From contig NZ_AUEP01000009.1 of assembly GCF_000426045.1 (NCBI RefSeq), positions 186,001-250,000 of the forward strand: a DNA stretch of 64,000 nt, written 5' to 3'. A program made the translations under genes and the position numbers. The notes beneath the pieces were generated by a model. The model was given only the letters and a program-made list of their open reading frames with translations. It was not told where the DNA came from and did no database searches. Every line of letters starts with the position of its first letter. Positions within the stretch are counted from its first letter, which is position 1. Origin of the DNA: Marmoricola sp. URHB0036. GTDB taxonomy: Bacteria > Actinomycetota > Actinomycetes > Propionibacteriales > Nocardioidaceae. This document shows positions 43,212 through 54,690 of the stretch, one piece after another.

Positions 43212-43644
43212 CACTAAGCAGGAACTCAGCACTATGCCTACTAACGAAGCCAACACCGACGAGCCGGCCACGCTCGGTGGTCTCATCCGCGCAGAACGTC
43301 AGCGCCAGGAACTGTCCATGCAGCAGTTGGGTGTCCTGGTGGGCGTCGACAAGTCGATGGTCCTGCGCTGGGAGCGTGACGAGTGGGTGCCTCGGGCCAA
43401 GCACCTCGGCGCGCTGTCCCGGGCCTTGGAAATCCCGACCCTCGACCTCATGACGCTGGCTGGCGTCGAGTACCCCCACGACGCCCCGAGCTTGCCAGCC
43501 ATGCTGCGCGCCGAGTACGACCTGCCGCCCGAAGCCGTGGCCGAGGCCGAACGGGCCGTCGCCCGCATCGCGCGCAAGTACGGCGCCACCAAGAAGTCCA
43601 CGAACAACGAGTCATCAAGCCATGAAAGGAGGAGCCATGACTGA
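43204..43644 (+). CDS. XRE-family repressor of the element (ImmR-like)
   Basis: A 146-residue protein. Residues about 20-80 form a Cro/C1 helix-turn-helix (LIRAERQRQELSMQQLGVLV, GVDKSMVLRWERDEWVPRAK). The C-terminal part is helical and basic. It is directly followed by an ImmA-type peptidase gene, the arrangement of ICEBs1 ImmR-ImmA, where the peptidase destroys the repressor to induce excision. GTG 43204 follows AGGAGG and overlaps the ArdA-like gene by 8 bp. It is the best candidate to bind the repeated GTTGAGGAAAGTCAAC sites. Confidence 0.8.
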   Translation: MSSTKQELSTMPTNEANTDEPATLGGLIRAERQRQELSMQQLGVLVGVDKSMVLRWERDEWVPRAKHLGALSRALEIPTLDLMTLAGVEYPHDAPSLPAMLRAEYDLPPEAVAEAERAVARIARKYGATKKSTNNESSSHERRSHD

Positions 43645-44266
43645 CGCACATCTACCAAAGGGGCGCAAACCCCATGACGACGTCATCGGACGGCTGCGGC
43701 ACATGATGCCGCTGCGCCCGTTGGCGTTCTGGGAGCACAAGACGATCGCCGAGCATCAAGCGACCCGACTCCTCGAACTGCTCGGGCAGCAAAGCCCTGC
43801 TACCGACCTAACCTGGCTGACTGAACTAAGCAAGATGCAGGTCGTCTTGGTGCCTAAGTGGCGAATGGACGGACTGTCTGGCATGACGTCCTGGAGAGAC
43901 GGCAAGTGGCTGATCGGCATCAACAAGGGCAACCCGCCGGCCCGCCGCCGTTTCACCTTGGCCCACGAGTTCAAGCACGCCCTCGACGCCAACCGTGACA
44001 GCGTCACCTACAGCACACTGAACGACGACCAGCGCGAGCTCATCGCCGACTACTTCGCTGCTTGCTACCTAATGCCGAAGATGTGGATGCGCCGGGCCTG
44101 GACGCGTGGCCTGCAGGATCCCGAAGCCCTGGCTGGACTCTTCAAGGTCAGTCGCCAGGCCATGGACAAGCGACTTCACGACCTGGGCTTCACCGAAAGC
44201 GAACCAGACCGCAGCGTGGCCAGCTACTTCCGCACGACGTCAACCCCACGCGATCTGGCGGCATAA
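43637..44266 (+). CDS. ImmA/IrrE-family metallopeptidase
   Basis: A 209-residue peptidase with the zinc site HEFKH (residues 110-114, in RRRFTLAHEFKHALDA) and the third-ligand region ELIADYFAACYLMP. In ICEBs1 and related phages ImmA cleaves the ImmR repressor after DNA damage or quorum signals. Here it overlaps the XRE gene by 8 bp, so a repressor/antirepressor switch controlling excision and transfer is inferred. ATG 43637 follows AAGGAGGAG; an ATG five codons upstream is possible. Confidence 0.87.
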   Translation: MTDAHLPKGRKPHDDVIGRLRHMMPLRPLAFWEHKTIAEHQATRLLELLGQQSPATDLTWLTELSKMQVVLVPKWRMDGLSGMTSWRDGKWLIGINKGNPPARRRFTLAHEFKHALDANRDSVTYSTLNDDQRELIADYFAACYLMPKMWMRRAWTRGLQDPEALAGLFKVSRQAMDKRLHDLGFTESEPDRSVASYFRTTSTPRDLAA

Positions 44267-44275
44267 GGACAAGAC

Positions 44276-46005
44276 ATGGGCGACGTCATCCAACTGAATC
44301 GCGACTCCGACTCGGATGTCCGCCTCCGGGCTGTCATCTACCTGCGCGTCTCAACGCTCGAACAGGCGAACACCGACTACGGGGACGACGGCTACTCCCT
44401 TCAGGCCCAAGGTGAGGCTTGCCGGCGAGCCGCTGAGCGCCTGGGCGCGGACGTCGTCGACGAGTACGTCGATCGCGGCAAATCAGCCCGCAGCGCCGAC
44501 CGCCCTAGGTTGCAGGACATGCTCCGGCGCATCGCCCGCGACCGGGATGTCGACCTAGTGATCGTCCACAAGCTCGACCGCCTAGCCCGCAACCGAGCCG
44601 ACGACGTCCAGATTGTGTTGGCAATCAAGAACGCCGGCGCCGCGCTGATCTCTGCCACGGAGAATATCGACGAGACGCCAAGCGGCAAGCTGCTGCACGG
44701 CATCATGGCATCAGTCGCCGAGTTCTACTCCGGCAACCTCGGGCTTGAGGCCAAGAAGGGCATGAAGAAGAAGGCCGAACTCGGCGGCATGCCGGGCAAG
44801 GCACCGGTCGGCTATCTGAACCGCCGCGACCAGACCGACGGTAAGAACATCGGGGTCGTGGTGCTCGATCCTGAGCGGGCCGACCATGTCCGCTGGGCTT
44901 TCCACGAGTTCGCGAAGGGGGTCGTCAGTCTCGACGGCCTGTGTACGGCGTTGACGGACCGCGGTTTTACGCTGCGCCCGACAGCCCGCTTCCCAGCCCG
45001 ACCGATCCACAAGTCGGCGCTGCAACGGGTGCTCACGAACCGCTTCTACGTCGGCTTTGTGACTTTCCAAGGCGTGGAGTACGACGGGCGCCACGAGCCG
45101 CTGGTTGACCGGTCGACGTTCGAGGCGGTGCAGGACCTGCTTCGCAGTCGGCGGCGCGGCGGCGACAAGCCGCGAAAGCACGACCACCCGCTGAAGGCCG
45201 TGCTGCACTGCGCTCGCTGTGGACGGCGAATGGGAATCATGTACGCCCGGGGCAGGAATGACCAGCAGTACCCGTACGTCTACTGCCTCGGACGTCAAGA
45301 GGACATCAAGAGCTGCAGCCAGGGACTGATCCGGCTTGAGTGGGTCGAAGACGGGTTGGCGCGTCACTTGGCCACGCTCAGACTCGACGAGACAGATGCC
45401 GCCCTGGCCCGACAAGCAGTCAGAGAGTGGCACGAGGCTGGCGCCGAGGACTCGCTGCATGAGCTTCAATCACAACGGCTGCGGTTGGATCAACTGAAGC
45501 GTCGACGGCAGAAGGCGAAGGACGCCTACTTCGCCGATGCGATCGGGATTGACGAACTCAAGGCCGAGCAGCAGCAGATAAGTCGCGCCCTGTCTGAGGC
45601 TGAGGCAATCATCCAGCGTCACTCGGCAACGCTCCATCAACTGGAGGTCGGCACCGAGTCGGTGATCAGCCTCCTGAAGGACCCTGCCACCTTCTACGAG
45701 ATGGCCCCAGACTCCATTCGGCGCATGTTGTTGCAGGAGTTGTTTGAGGCCATCTGGATCCGCGACCAGGAGATTGTCGGAGCGGACCTTTCGCGGCCCT
45801 ACGCCGAGCTATTCGGAGTCACTGCCGCCACAGCGGCAGCCACGTCGGTCAGTGGAGGACACACGACAGTTACCCAGAAGGGACGCAACGGCAGGTCATA
45901 CCTGCGTGTCGAGCGGCCGAGCGGCCTGCTGGACATCGACAGAGAACTAATAAGACGGACTTCAGTGGTCCGTGTTTCAAACTTGAATGCTTTGGTGGGC
46001 CTAAG
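44276..46005 (+). CDS. Large serine recombinase (integrase), N-terminal part cut at attR
   Basis: The resolvase domain begins near residue 17 with nucleophile S26 in YLRVS and continues to HKLDRLARNR. A recombinase domain follows (PGKAPVGYLNRRD). Then come a zinc ribbon (C312, C315, C337, C347) and a coiled coil around 390-450 (LRLDQLKRRRQKAKDAYFAD). There is no stop before attR at 46005. The frame stays open to 47269, antisense through tRNA-Ile, the DUF3566 gene and the end of gyrA, so the recombinase proper is 576 codons here. Its true C-terminus lies at 26453-26717. It probably integrates the element at tRNA-Ile. Confidence 0.88.
45995..46005. other. attR core repeat in the 3' end of tRNA-Ile
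   Basis: GTGGGCCTAAG, identical to 26442-26452. Its complement is the end of the tRNA-Ile acceptor stem plus discriminator, so the tRNA is left intact by insertion. Confidence 0.8.
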
Positions 46006-46069
46006 AGGACTTGAACCTCTGACCTCTTCCTTATCAGGGAAGCGCTCTAACCGTCTGAGCTATAGGCCC
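45996..46069 (-). tRNA. tRNA-Ile (anticodon GAT)
   Basis: A 74-nt cloverleaf: acceptor GGGCCTA/TAGGCCC, D-arm GCTC...GAGC, anticodon stem TTCCC-type with the loop CTGATAA (anticodon GAT), and T-arm AGAGG-TTCAAGT-CCTCT. It lies 75 bp downstream of the DUF3566 gene on the same strand, its usual place after gyrA. The 3' end is the integration site of the element. Confidence 0.95.
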
Positions 46070-46144
46070 GGGTGGGTCCTGGGTGGACCGACAGGGAAGG
46101 CTACCCGATGCGGAGGCGCGCCCACAAAACGGTTCGTGGTGGGC

Positions 46145-46872
46145 TCAGTTGTCCTCGGCCAGGGTGACCTCGATGCCGCCAAGCAGGGCGGCAGCGAGGT
46201 TGTAGAGGAACGCACCGAGCGTCGAGATCGCGGTGATCAGGATGACGTCGATGACGGCCACGATCATCGTGAAGCCGAGCACGCGGGAGGTGCCGGCGTA
46301 CTCCTGGATGTCGAACGGCGTGCCGCTGTCGTTGCCCACGGCCTGCTGGACGATCGAGTTGATGGAGTCCCACACGCCGGCGGCGCCGAGGACGCCCCAG
46401 ATGATGGCGACGGCGACGACCAGCACGATGCCGAGCGCGATGGAGAGCAGGAACGCGGTCTTCATCACCGACCAGGCGTCGACCTGGACGAGCCGCAGCT
46501 GCGCGCGGCGGCTCCGACGGGGTGCGGACCGGGCGCTCGCCGCCGACGAGGGCGACGGCGCGGGAGCCGAGGCGGGTGCTGCCTTGGCGGGCTTGGCCGG
46601 ACGGGCCTTCGCTGCCTTCTGCTCCTGCTTGGCGGCCTGCTGCCGCGCCTTCTCCTGGGCGCGCTCCTCGGACTTGCGGGCCTTCTCGGCGTCCCGGGCG
46701 GCCAGCCGCTCCTCGCGACTGACCCGCTGGGCCTCCTCGAGGGCCTGCTTCTTCGCCTCGGTCTCCTTGGCCTGCTCCGCCTCCTCGACCATCTCGGGCG
46801 GCGGCGGCGGCAGGATCGGTCCACCCAACGTACGACGGGGCGCGATCGGGCCATCGTTGGAGCTCTCGGGCA

Positions 46873-46873
<1 letters not shown>
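46145..46873 (-). CDS. DUF3566 membrane protein downstream of gyrA
   Basis: A 242-residue protein. A proline stretch near residues 20-27 is followed by a long, highly charged Lys/Glu/Ala coiled-coil-like region to about 95 and a Pro/Ala/Ser linker. The C-terminal DUF3566 domain has two membrane helices (VMKTAFLLSIALGIVLVVAV and LGFTMIVAVIDVILITAIST). The QLRLVQVDAWSVMK entry is family-typical. The function is unknown, but the gene is conserved after gyrA in actinobacteria. The start overlaps the gyrA stop by one base (TGATG). Confidence 0.9.
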
Positions 46874-49557
<2,684 letters not shown>

Positions 49558-49622
49558 TCACAATCACTTTCGTGTGTTCGGCTCGGTGGTTGAGGAGGGC
49601 CGCCAGACCCGTCCCGAAACCA

Positions 49623-51803
49623 CTAGATGTCCAGGAACCTGACGTCTTTGGCGTTGCGCTGGATGAAGGAACGGCGCTGCTCGACGTCCTCGCCCATCAG
49701 CACGGAGAACATCTCGTCTGCCTGGGCGGCGTCCTCGATGCTGACCTGCAGCATCAGGCGCTGGCTGGGGTCCATCGTGGTCTCCCACAGCTCCTCGGCG
49801 TTCATCTCACCGAGCCCCTTGTAGCGCTGGACGGGGTTCTCCTTGGGCAGCTTCTTGCCCTGCGCCAGGCCGTCGCGCATGAGCAGGTCACGCTCGGCGT
49901 CGGAGTAGACGAACTCGTGCTCCGCCGGCTTGTTCCAGCGCAGCCGGTAGAGCGGCGGCTGGGCCATGTAGACGTAGCCGTTCTCGATGAGCGGCTTCAT
50001 GAAGCGGAACAGCAGCGTCAGCAGCAGCGTGTTGATGTGGTGGCCGTCGACGTCGGCGTCGGCCATCAGCACGATCTTGTGGTAGCGCAGCTTCTCCATG
50101 GCGAACTCTTCGTGCACGCCCGTGCCGAGGGCGGAGATGATGGCCTGCACCTCGGCGTTGGCCAGCACCTTGTCGATGCGAGCCTTCTCGACGTTGAGGA
50201 TCTTGCCGCGGATCGGCAGGATCGCCTGGATCCGCGGGTCGCGGCCCTGGCGGGCCGAGCCACCGGCCGAGTCACCCTCGACGATGAAGACCTCGCACTC
50301 CTCGGGGTTGGTCGACTGGCAGTCGCTCAGCTTGCCCGGCAGCCCACCGCCACCCAGCAGTCCCTTGCGGGAGCGGGCCAGGTCGCGCGCCTTGCGGGCG
50401 GCGATGCGGGCCGACGCCGCGGCCTGGGCCTTGCGGACGATGTCCTTGCCCTCGGCGGGGTTCTTCTCCAGCCAGTCGCCGAGCTGGTCGTTGACCAGGC
50501 GCTGCACGAATCCCTTGGCCTCGGTGTTGCCGAGCTTGGTCTTGGTCTGGCCCTCGAACTGGGGGTTGGCCAGCTTGATCGAGATGATCGCGGTCAGGCC
50601 CTCGCGGATGTCGTCACCGGAGACGCGGTCCTCGCGCTTCTTGATCAGGCCCCACTCCTCGCCCCAGTGGTTGATCAGAGAGGTCAGCGAGGCGCGGAAA
50701 CCCTCTTCGTGGGTGCCGCCCTCGTGGGTGTTGATGGTGTTGGCGAAGGTGTGCACCGACTCGGTGAACGAGGTGTTCCACTGCATCGCCAGCTCGAGGC
50801 TCATGTGGTCCGCGGCCGACTCGGGGGTCTCGGCCTCGAAGTTGATGATCGTCGGGTTGGCCTTGTCCTTGCGGCGGTTGAGGTAGTCGACGTAGTCGAC
50901 CAGGCCGCGGTCGTACTTGAAGCGCCGCTCGAAGACGCCGTTCTCCCGAGCGGGCTCCTCGACCTCGGCCGCCGGCGTGGCCTCGGCGGCGTCCTCCTGC
51001 ATCGCGTCGCCGGTGACGTCGGTCGACTCCGGCGGTCGCTCGTCGCGTACGACGATCTCGAGGCCCTTGTTGAGGAAGGCGTACTCGCGGATGCGGTTGG
51101 TGACGGTCTCGAGGTTGTAGTGGGTGGTCTCGAAGATGTCGTCGGAGGCGTAGAAGATGATCGTGGTGCCGGTGCTCTCGCCCTCCTCCATCTCGCGTAC
51201 CTGCTCGAGCTCGCCATCGGGTACGCCGACCGAGAAGGTCTGGCGCCACAGGTGCCCACGGTTCTTGACCTCGACGATCACCCGGCTGGAGAGGGCGTTG
51301 ACCACCGAGATGCCGACGCCGTGCAGACCGCCGGAGACCTTGTAGCCACCGCCACCGAACTTGCCGCCCGCGTGCAGCAGGGTCAGCGCCATGGTCACGG
51401 CCGGGATGCCCTCGGTCGGGTGTACGTCGGTGGGGATGCCGCGACCGTTGTCCTCGACCCGGACGCCGCCGTCGGCCTGCAGGGTCAGCACGATCCGGTC
51501 GCAGTAGCCGGCCAGCGACTCGTCCACCGAGTTGTCCACGACCTCCCACACCAGGTGGTGCAGGCCGCGCTCACCGGTGGAGCCGATGTACATGCCCGGG
51601 CGCTTGCGGACAGCCTCGAGGCCCTCGAGGACCTGGATGGCGCTGGCGTCGTAGGAGCCGGCCGCCACGGCGTGGCCCTCCGAGATGCTGACCGGGGCCA
51701 CCTCCGGAGAGGCGTCGGGAGTGGGAGGGAGCTCCGCTGTCTCTGGCTGTGGGTGAGATTCGGTGACGGGCTGGGGGGCTGCGTCGGTGGTCTCGTCGGC
51801 CAC
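49623..51803 (-). CDS. gyrB: DNA gyrase subunit B
   Basis: A 726-residue GyrB. A Pro/Glu-rich extension of about 50 residues precedes the GHKL ATPase (E87 in [10 protein letters not shown]). The transducer domain contains an acidic insertion near [15 protein letters not shown]. The TOPRIM domain follows with EGDSAGGSA and [11 protein letters not shown], then the tail [23 protein letters not shown] 51803 is chosen because AGAGGAA lies 4 bp upstream. It forms gyrase with the adjacent GyrA. Confidence 0.96.
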   Translation of the reverse strand: MADETTDAAPQPVTESHPQPETAELPPTPDASPEVAPVSISEGHAVAAGSYDASAIQVLEGLEAVRKRPGMYIGSTGERGLHHLVWEVVDNSVDESLAGYCDRIVLTLQADGGVRVEDNGRGIPTDVHPTEGIPAVTMALTLLHAGGKFGGGGYKVSGGLHGVGISVVNALSSRVIVEVKNRGHLWRQTFSVGVPDGELEQVREMEEGESTGTTIIFYASDDIFETTHYNLETVTNRIREYAFLNKGLEIVVRDERPPESTDVTGDAMQEDAAEATPAAEVEEPARENGVFERRFKYDRGLVDYVDYLNRRKDKANPTIINFEAETPESAADHMSLELAMQWNTSFTESVHTFANTINTHEGGTHEEGFRASLTSLINHWGEEWGLIKKREDRVSGDDIREGLTAIISIKLANPQFEGQTKTKLGNTEAKGFVQRLVNDQLGDWLEKNPAEGKDIVRKAQAAASARIAARKARDLARSRKGLLGGGGLPGKLSDCQSTNPEECEVFIVEGDSAGGSARQGRDPRIQAILPIRGKILNVEKARIDKVLANAEVQAIISALGTGVHEEFAMEKLRYHKIVLMADADVDGHHINTLLLTLLFRFMKPLIENGYVYMAQPPLYRLRWNKPAEHEFVYSDAERDLLMRDGLAQGKKLPKENPVQRYKGLGEMNAEELWETTMDPSQRLMLQVSIEDAAQADEMFSVLMGEDVEQRRSFIQRNAKDVRFLDI

Positions 51804-52053
51804 GAAGTTCCTCTTCTGCTGTGCGCCCTCGCCCGGAGGCGAGAACGAGTGGTGGGGCAACACAATGGCCGCCTCAGGGTGGGTCGGCGACCAAGGCTCA
51901 GTCTACCCGTCAGCGGCCCACAATCACGTGTGCCGCCCAGGATTTGGGGGGATGCGGCGCCAAAAATGCCTCTCAGAGGCCCAGAACCGGCCCGAACAGC
52001 CCGTTTCGGGGGGTCGACCGAGTCCCCATACCGCCGCGAAGCCGTTCAGGGCC

Positions 52054-52614
52054 TCAGCCGTAGGTGTCGCGAGGCCCGCGGCCCTTGACCCGCAGACGTC
52101 CCTTGGTCCATGACGGAGCACGTGGTCCGGCCACGTCGATGACCCGGACGGTCTCGTCACCGAGCACCTCGTTGAGCCGGCGTACGACGTCGGGGGCGAG
52201 CAGCTTCATCTGGGTCGCCCACGCGGTCGAGTCGGTGCGTACGACGAGCCGGCCGTCGGCGTACGACTCGGGAGTGGCGTGCTGGGCGACCTCGCGCCCG
52301 ACGATGGCATCCCACCGGGAGAAGACGCCGTGCACCCGCAGCTCGGTCTCCCACCCCTGCTCCCCCACGAACCGGCCGAGGGCGGTGTCCAGGGTCTGCG
52401 GATCGCGGTCGTCGGGGTGGGCGCTGCTGCTGACGGTGTCACGGCGCTTGTGCCACCGGGTCCCGGGCCGGGTGGTGCGCTGGCCCGTCTTGCCGGCCAG
52501 CCCGCGCGCGATCGAGCGGGCCAGCTCCAGGCCGGTCGGCTGGTGCTCCTCCTCCGGCTCGGGCCGCTCATCAGGCTGGGGCGGCACCTGGTCGTCGTCC
52601 GTGGGCTCACTCAA
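52054..52614 (-). CDS. DUF721/DciA-family protein
   Basis: A 186-residue protein. The acidic N-terminus and a basic linker (TTRPGTRWHKRRD) precede the DUF721 domain (FSRWDAIVGREVAQHATPES, LVVRTDSTAWATQMKLLAPD, VVRRLNEVLGDETV). Members of this family (DciA) load the replicative helicase DnaB in bacteria lacking DnaC. Its place between recF and gyrB is standard for actinobacteria. The start appears to be TTG 52614, overlapping the recF stop by 8 bp. Confidence 0.9.
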   Translation of the reverse strand: MSEPTDDDQVPPQPDERPEPEEEHQPTGLELARSIARGLAGKTGQRTTRPGTRWHKRRDTVSSSAHPDDRDPQTLDTALGRFVGEQGWETELRVHGVFSRWDAIVGREVAQHATPESYADGRLVVRTDSTAWATQMKLLAPDVVRRLNEVLGDETVRVIDVAGPRAPSWTKGRLRVKGRGPRDTYG

Positions 52615-53728
52615 CCGCGCTCACCACGCCGTCGGCGACGTCGAAGCGGCGGCCGCGCAGCCCCTCGGGGATGTCCTCGGACACGGCGGCCGTCACGAGC
52701 ACCTGCTCGGCGCCGGCCACCAGTTCGGCGAGCTGGGCCCGCCGTCCGGTGTCCAGCTCGGCGAAGACGTCGTCGAGGATCAGCACCGGGTCGTCGCCGG
52801 TCGAGCGCAGCAGCTCGTACGACGCCAGCCGCATCGCCAGCGCGAAGGACCACGACTCCCCGTGGCTGGCGTAGCCCTTCACCGGCAGCTCCCCCAGCGA
52901 GCAGACGATGTCGTCGCGGTGGGGACCGACCAGGGAGATGCCACGGTCGAGCTCGTCGGGGCGACGGCGCTGGATCTCGGCCAGCATCGCCTCCTCGAGC
53001 GGCAGGTCGCCGTCGACCTCGAAACTGGGCTTGTAGGCGAGGGTGGCGTCGTCCCGGGTCGCTCCGCGGGCCACTGCCTCGTAGGCCTTGCCCAGCAGCG
53101 GGTTGAGGTCGTCGACCAGCGTGCTGCGCGCGGCCATGATCTCGGCCCCGAGTCGGGCCAGCCGCTCGTCCCACACCTCGAGGGTCGACAGTGCGGCCTC
53201 GGCCGAGGAGCCGCGCACCCGGGCAGTCTTGAGCAGCGAGGTGCGCTGCTTGAGCACCCGGTCGTAGTCGGAGCGGGTGCCGGCGTAGCGGGCTCCCTGG
53301 TGCAGCACCAGCAGGTCGTCGGCAAAGTGGCGGCGCTCGGTCGGGTCGCCCTTGACCAGGGCGAGGTCGTCGGGGGCGAACACAACGGTGCGCACCAGCC
53401 CGATCAGCTCGCGGGCACGCGGCAGCTGGCCCCGGTTGACCCGGGCCCGGTTGGACTTGCCGGGGTTGATCTCCACCTCGAGCACGGCCCGCCGGTCGTC
53501 GCGCACCACGGCGGCGCGCACCACGGCCTGGGTCGCCCCCTTGCGCACCAGCGGCAGGTCACCGGCGACCCGGTGGGAGCTGAGCCGCGAGAGGTAGTCG
53601 ATCGCCTCGACGATGTTGGTCTTGCCGTGCCCGTTGCGCCCGACGAAGGAGGTCACGCCCGGCTCGAGGTCGACCTCCAGGGCCGGATAGGAGCGGAAGT
53701 CGTGCAGGGAGAGGTGGGCGACGTACAA
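52607..53728 (-). CDS. recF: RecF, recombination mediator ATPase
   Basis: A 373-residue SMC-like ATPase. Walker A is GRNGHGKT (30-37), a central helical region follows, and the signature/Walker B block is LVGPHRDDI and LILDDVFAELD. RecF helps load RecA at gaps in stalled forks. The start is TTG 53728 (LYVAHLSLHDFRSY), five bases after the gnd stop, with only a weak ribosome-binding site. Confidence 0.93.
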   Translation of the reverse strand: MYVAHLSLHDFRSYPALEVDLEPGVTSFVGRNGHGKTNIVEAIDYLSRLSSHRVAGDLPLVRKGATQAVVRAAVVRDDRRAVLEVEINPGKSNRARVNRGQLPRARELIGLVRTVVFAPDDLALVKGDPTERRHFADDLLVLHQGARYAGTRSDYDRVLKQRTSLLKTARVRGSSAEAALSTLEVWDERLARLGAEIMAARSTLVDDLNPLLGKAYEAVARGATRDDATLAYKPSFEVDGDLPLEEAMLAEIQRRRPDELDRGISLVGPHRDDIVCSLGELPVKGYASHGESWSFALAMRLASYELLRSTGDDPVLILDDVFAELDTGRRAQLAELVAGAEQVLVTAAVSEDIPEGLRGRRFDVADGVVSAVE

Positions 53729-53733
53729 GCGCC

Positions 53734-54666
53734 CTACTTGTCGGCCGGCGAGTCGACGTCTTCGGTCGTCGGCGGGGTGCCGGCCGGAGCGGCACCGGTG
53801 GTGGCGTGGCCGCCGAAGCCCTTGCGCATCGCCGCCACTGCCTTCATGGCCGGGCTGTCGTCCTGGCGGGAGGTGAAGCGGGCGAACAGCGAGGCCGCGA
53901 TGACGTGCATGGGTACGGCGTTGTCGATCGCCGCCTCGACGGTCCACCGACCCTCCCCGGAGTCCTCGGCGTAGCCGCGGATCTCGTGGAGGTCGTCGTC
54001 CTCCTTGAGCGCCGCGACGAGCAGGTCGAGCAGCCACGACCGGATGACGGTGCCCTCGCGCCAGGAGTCGAAGACCTCGGTGACGTTGTCGACCAGGTCG
54101 ACCTTCTCGAGCAGCTCCCAGCCCTCGGCGTAGGCCTGCATCATGGCGTACTCGATGCCGTTGTGGACCATCTTGGCGAAGTGACCCGCGCCCGGGGTCT
54201 TGCCGGCGTGGACCATGCCGGAGTCGCCCTCGGGCTTGAGCGCCTCGAAGGCCGGCAGCACCTTGGCGACGTCCTCGTCGGACCCGCCGTACATCAGCGC
54301 ATAGCCGTTCTTCAGGCCCCAGACCCCGCCGGAGACACCGCAGTCGACGAAGCCGACGCCCTTGGTGCCGAGGTGCTCGGCATTGGCCTGGTCGTCGGTC
54401 CATCGCGAGTTGCCGCCGTCGACCACCAGGTCGCCCTCAGCCAGCAGCTCGCCGAGCTCCTGGACCGTCGCCTTGGTCGGATCGCCCGCCGGGACCATCA
54501 CCCAGACCACCTTGGGGCTGGGCAGCTTCTCGACCATCTCGGCCAGCGAGCCCACGTCGGCGAGGTCGGGGTTGCGGTCGTAGCCCACGACGGTGTGGCC
54601 GGCGTTGCGCAGGCGGGTGCGCATGTTGCCGCCCATCTTCCCGAGGCCGACGAGTCCGATGTCCAT
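53734..54666 (-). CDS. gnd: 6-phosphogluconate dehydrogenase, decarboxylating (short form)
   Basis: A 310-residue enzyme of the short, Gram-positive YqeC-like form. The Rossmann motif is GLVGLGKMGGNM (4-15). Further landmarks are DGGNSRW, GVSGGVWGLKNGYALM and KMVHNGIEYAMMQAYAEGWE, with the catalytic Lys/His-Asn. It oxidises 6-phosphogluconate to ribulose 5-phosphate and CO2. Its position between dnaN and recF is typical for actinobacteria. The tail after residue 285 is Pro/Thr-rich. Confidence 0.93.
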   Translation of the reverse strand: MDIGLVGLGKMGGNMRTRLRNAGHTVVGYDRNPDLADVGSLAEMVEKLPSPKVVWVMVPAGDPTKATVQELGELLAEGDLVVDGGNSRWTDDQANAEHLGTKGVGFVDCGVSGGVWGLKNGYALMYGGSDEDVAKVLPAFEALKPEGDSGMVHAGKTPGAGHFAKMVHNGIEYAMMQAYAEGWELLEKVDLVDNVTEVFDSWREGTVIRSWLLDLLVAALKEDDDLHEIRGYAEDSGEGRWTVEAAIDNAVPMHVIAASLFARFTSRQDDSPAMKAVAAMRKGFGGHATTGAAPAGTPPTTEDVDSPADK

Positions 54667-54690
54667 GAACGCTCCTGTGCTGGGACGGGG

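Larger units (their letters stand above)
26442..46005. mobile_element. 19.6-kb integrative element in the 3' end of tRNA-Ile, carrying defence genes
   Basis: The element is bounded by the direct repeat GTGGGCCTAAG (26442-26452 and 45995-46005; 13 of 14 identical when extended by three bases). The right copy is the 3' end of tRNA-Ile. It separates tRNA-Ile from DLW-39/tRNA-Ala, neighbours in related genomes. It encodes a serine recombinase, an excisionase-like protein, an ImmA/XRE switch, a coupling ATPase, a replication-relaxation protein, an ArdA-like protein, type I restriction-modification, a UvrD-like helicase and a dCTP-deaminase-like membrane protein. The chassis matches a mobilisable or conjugative actinobacterial element; no classical relaxase was recognised. 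Confidence 0.88.
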
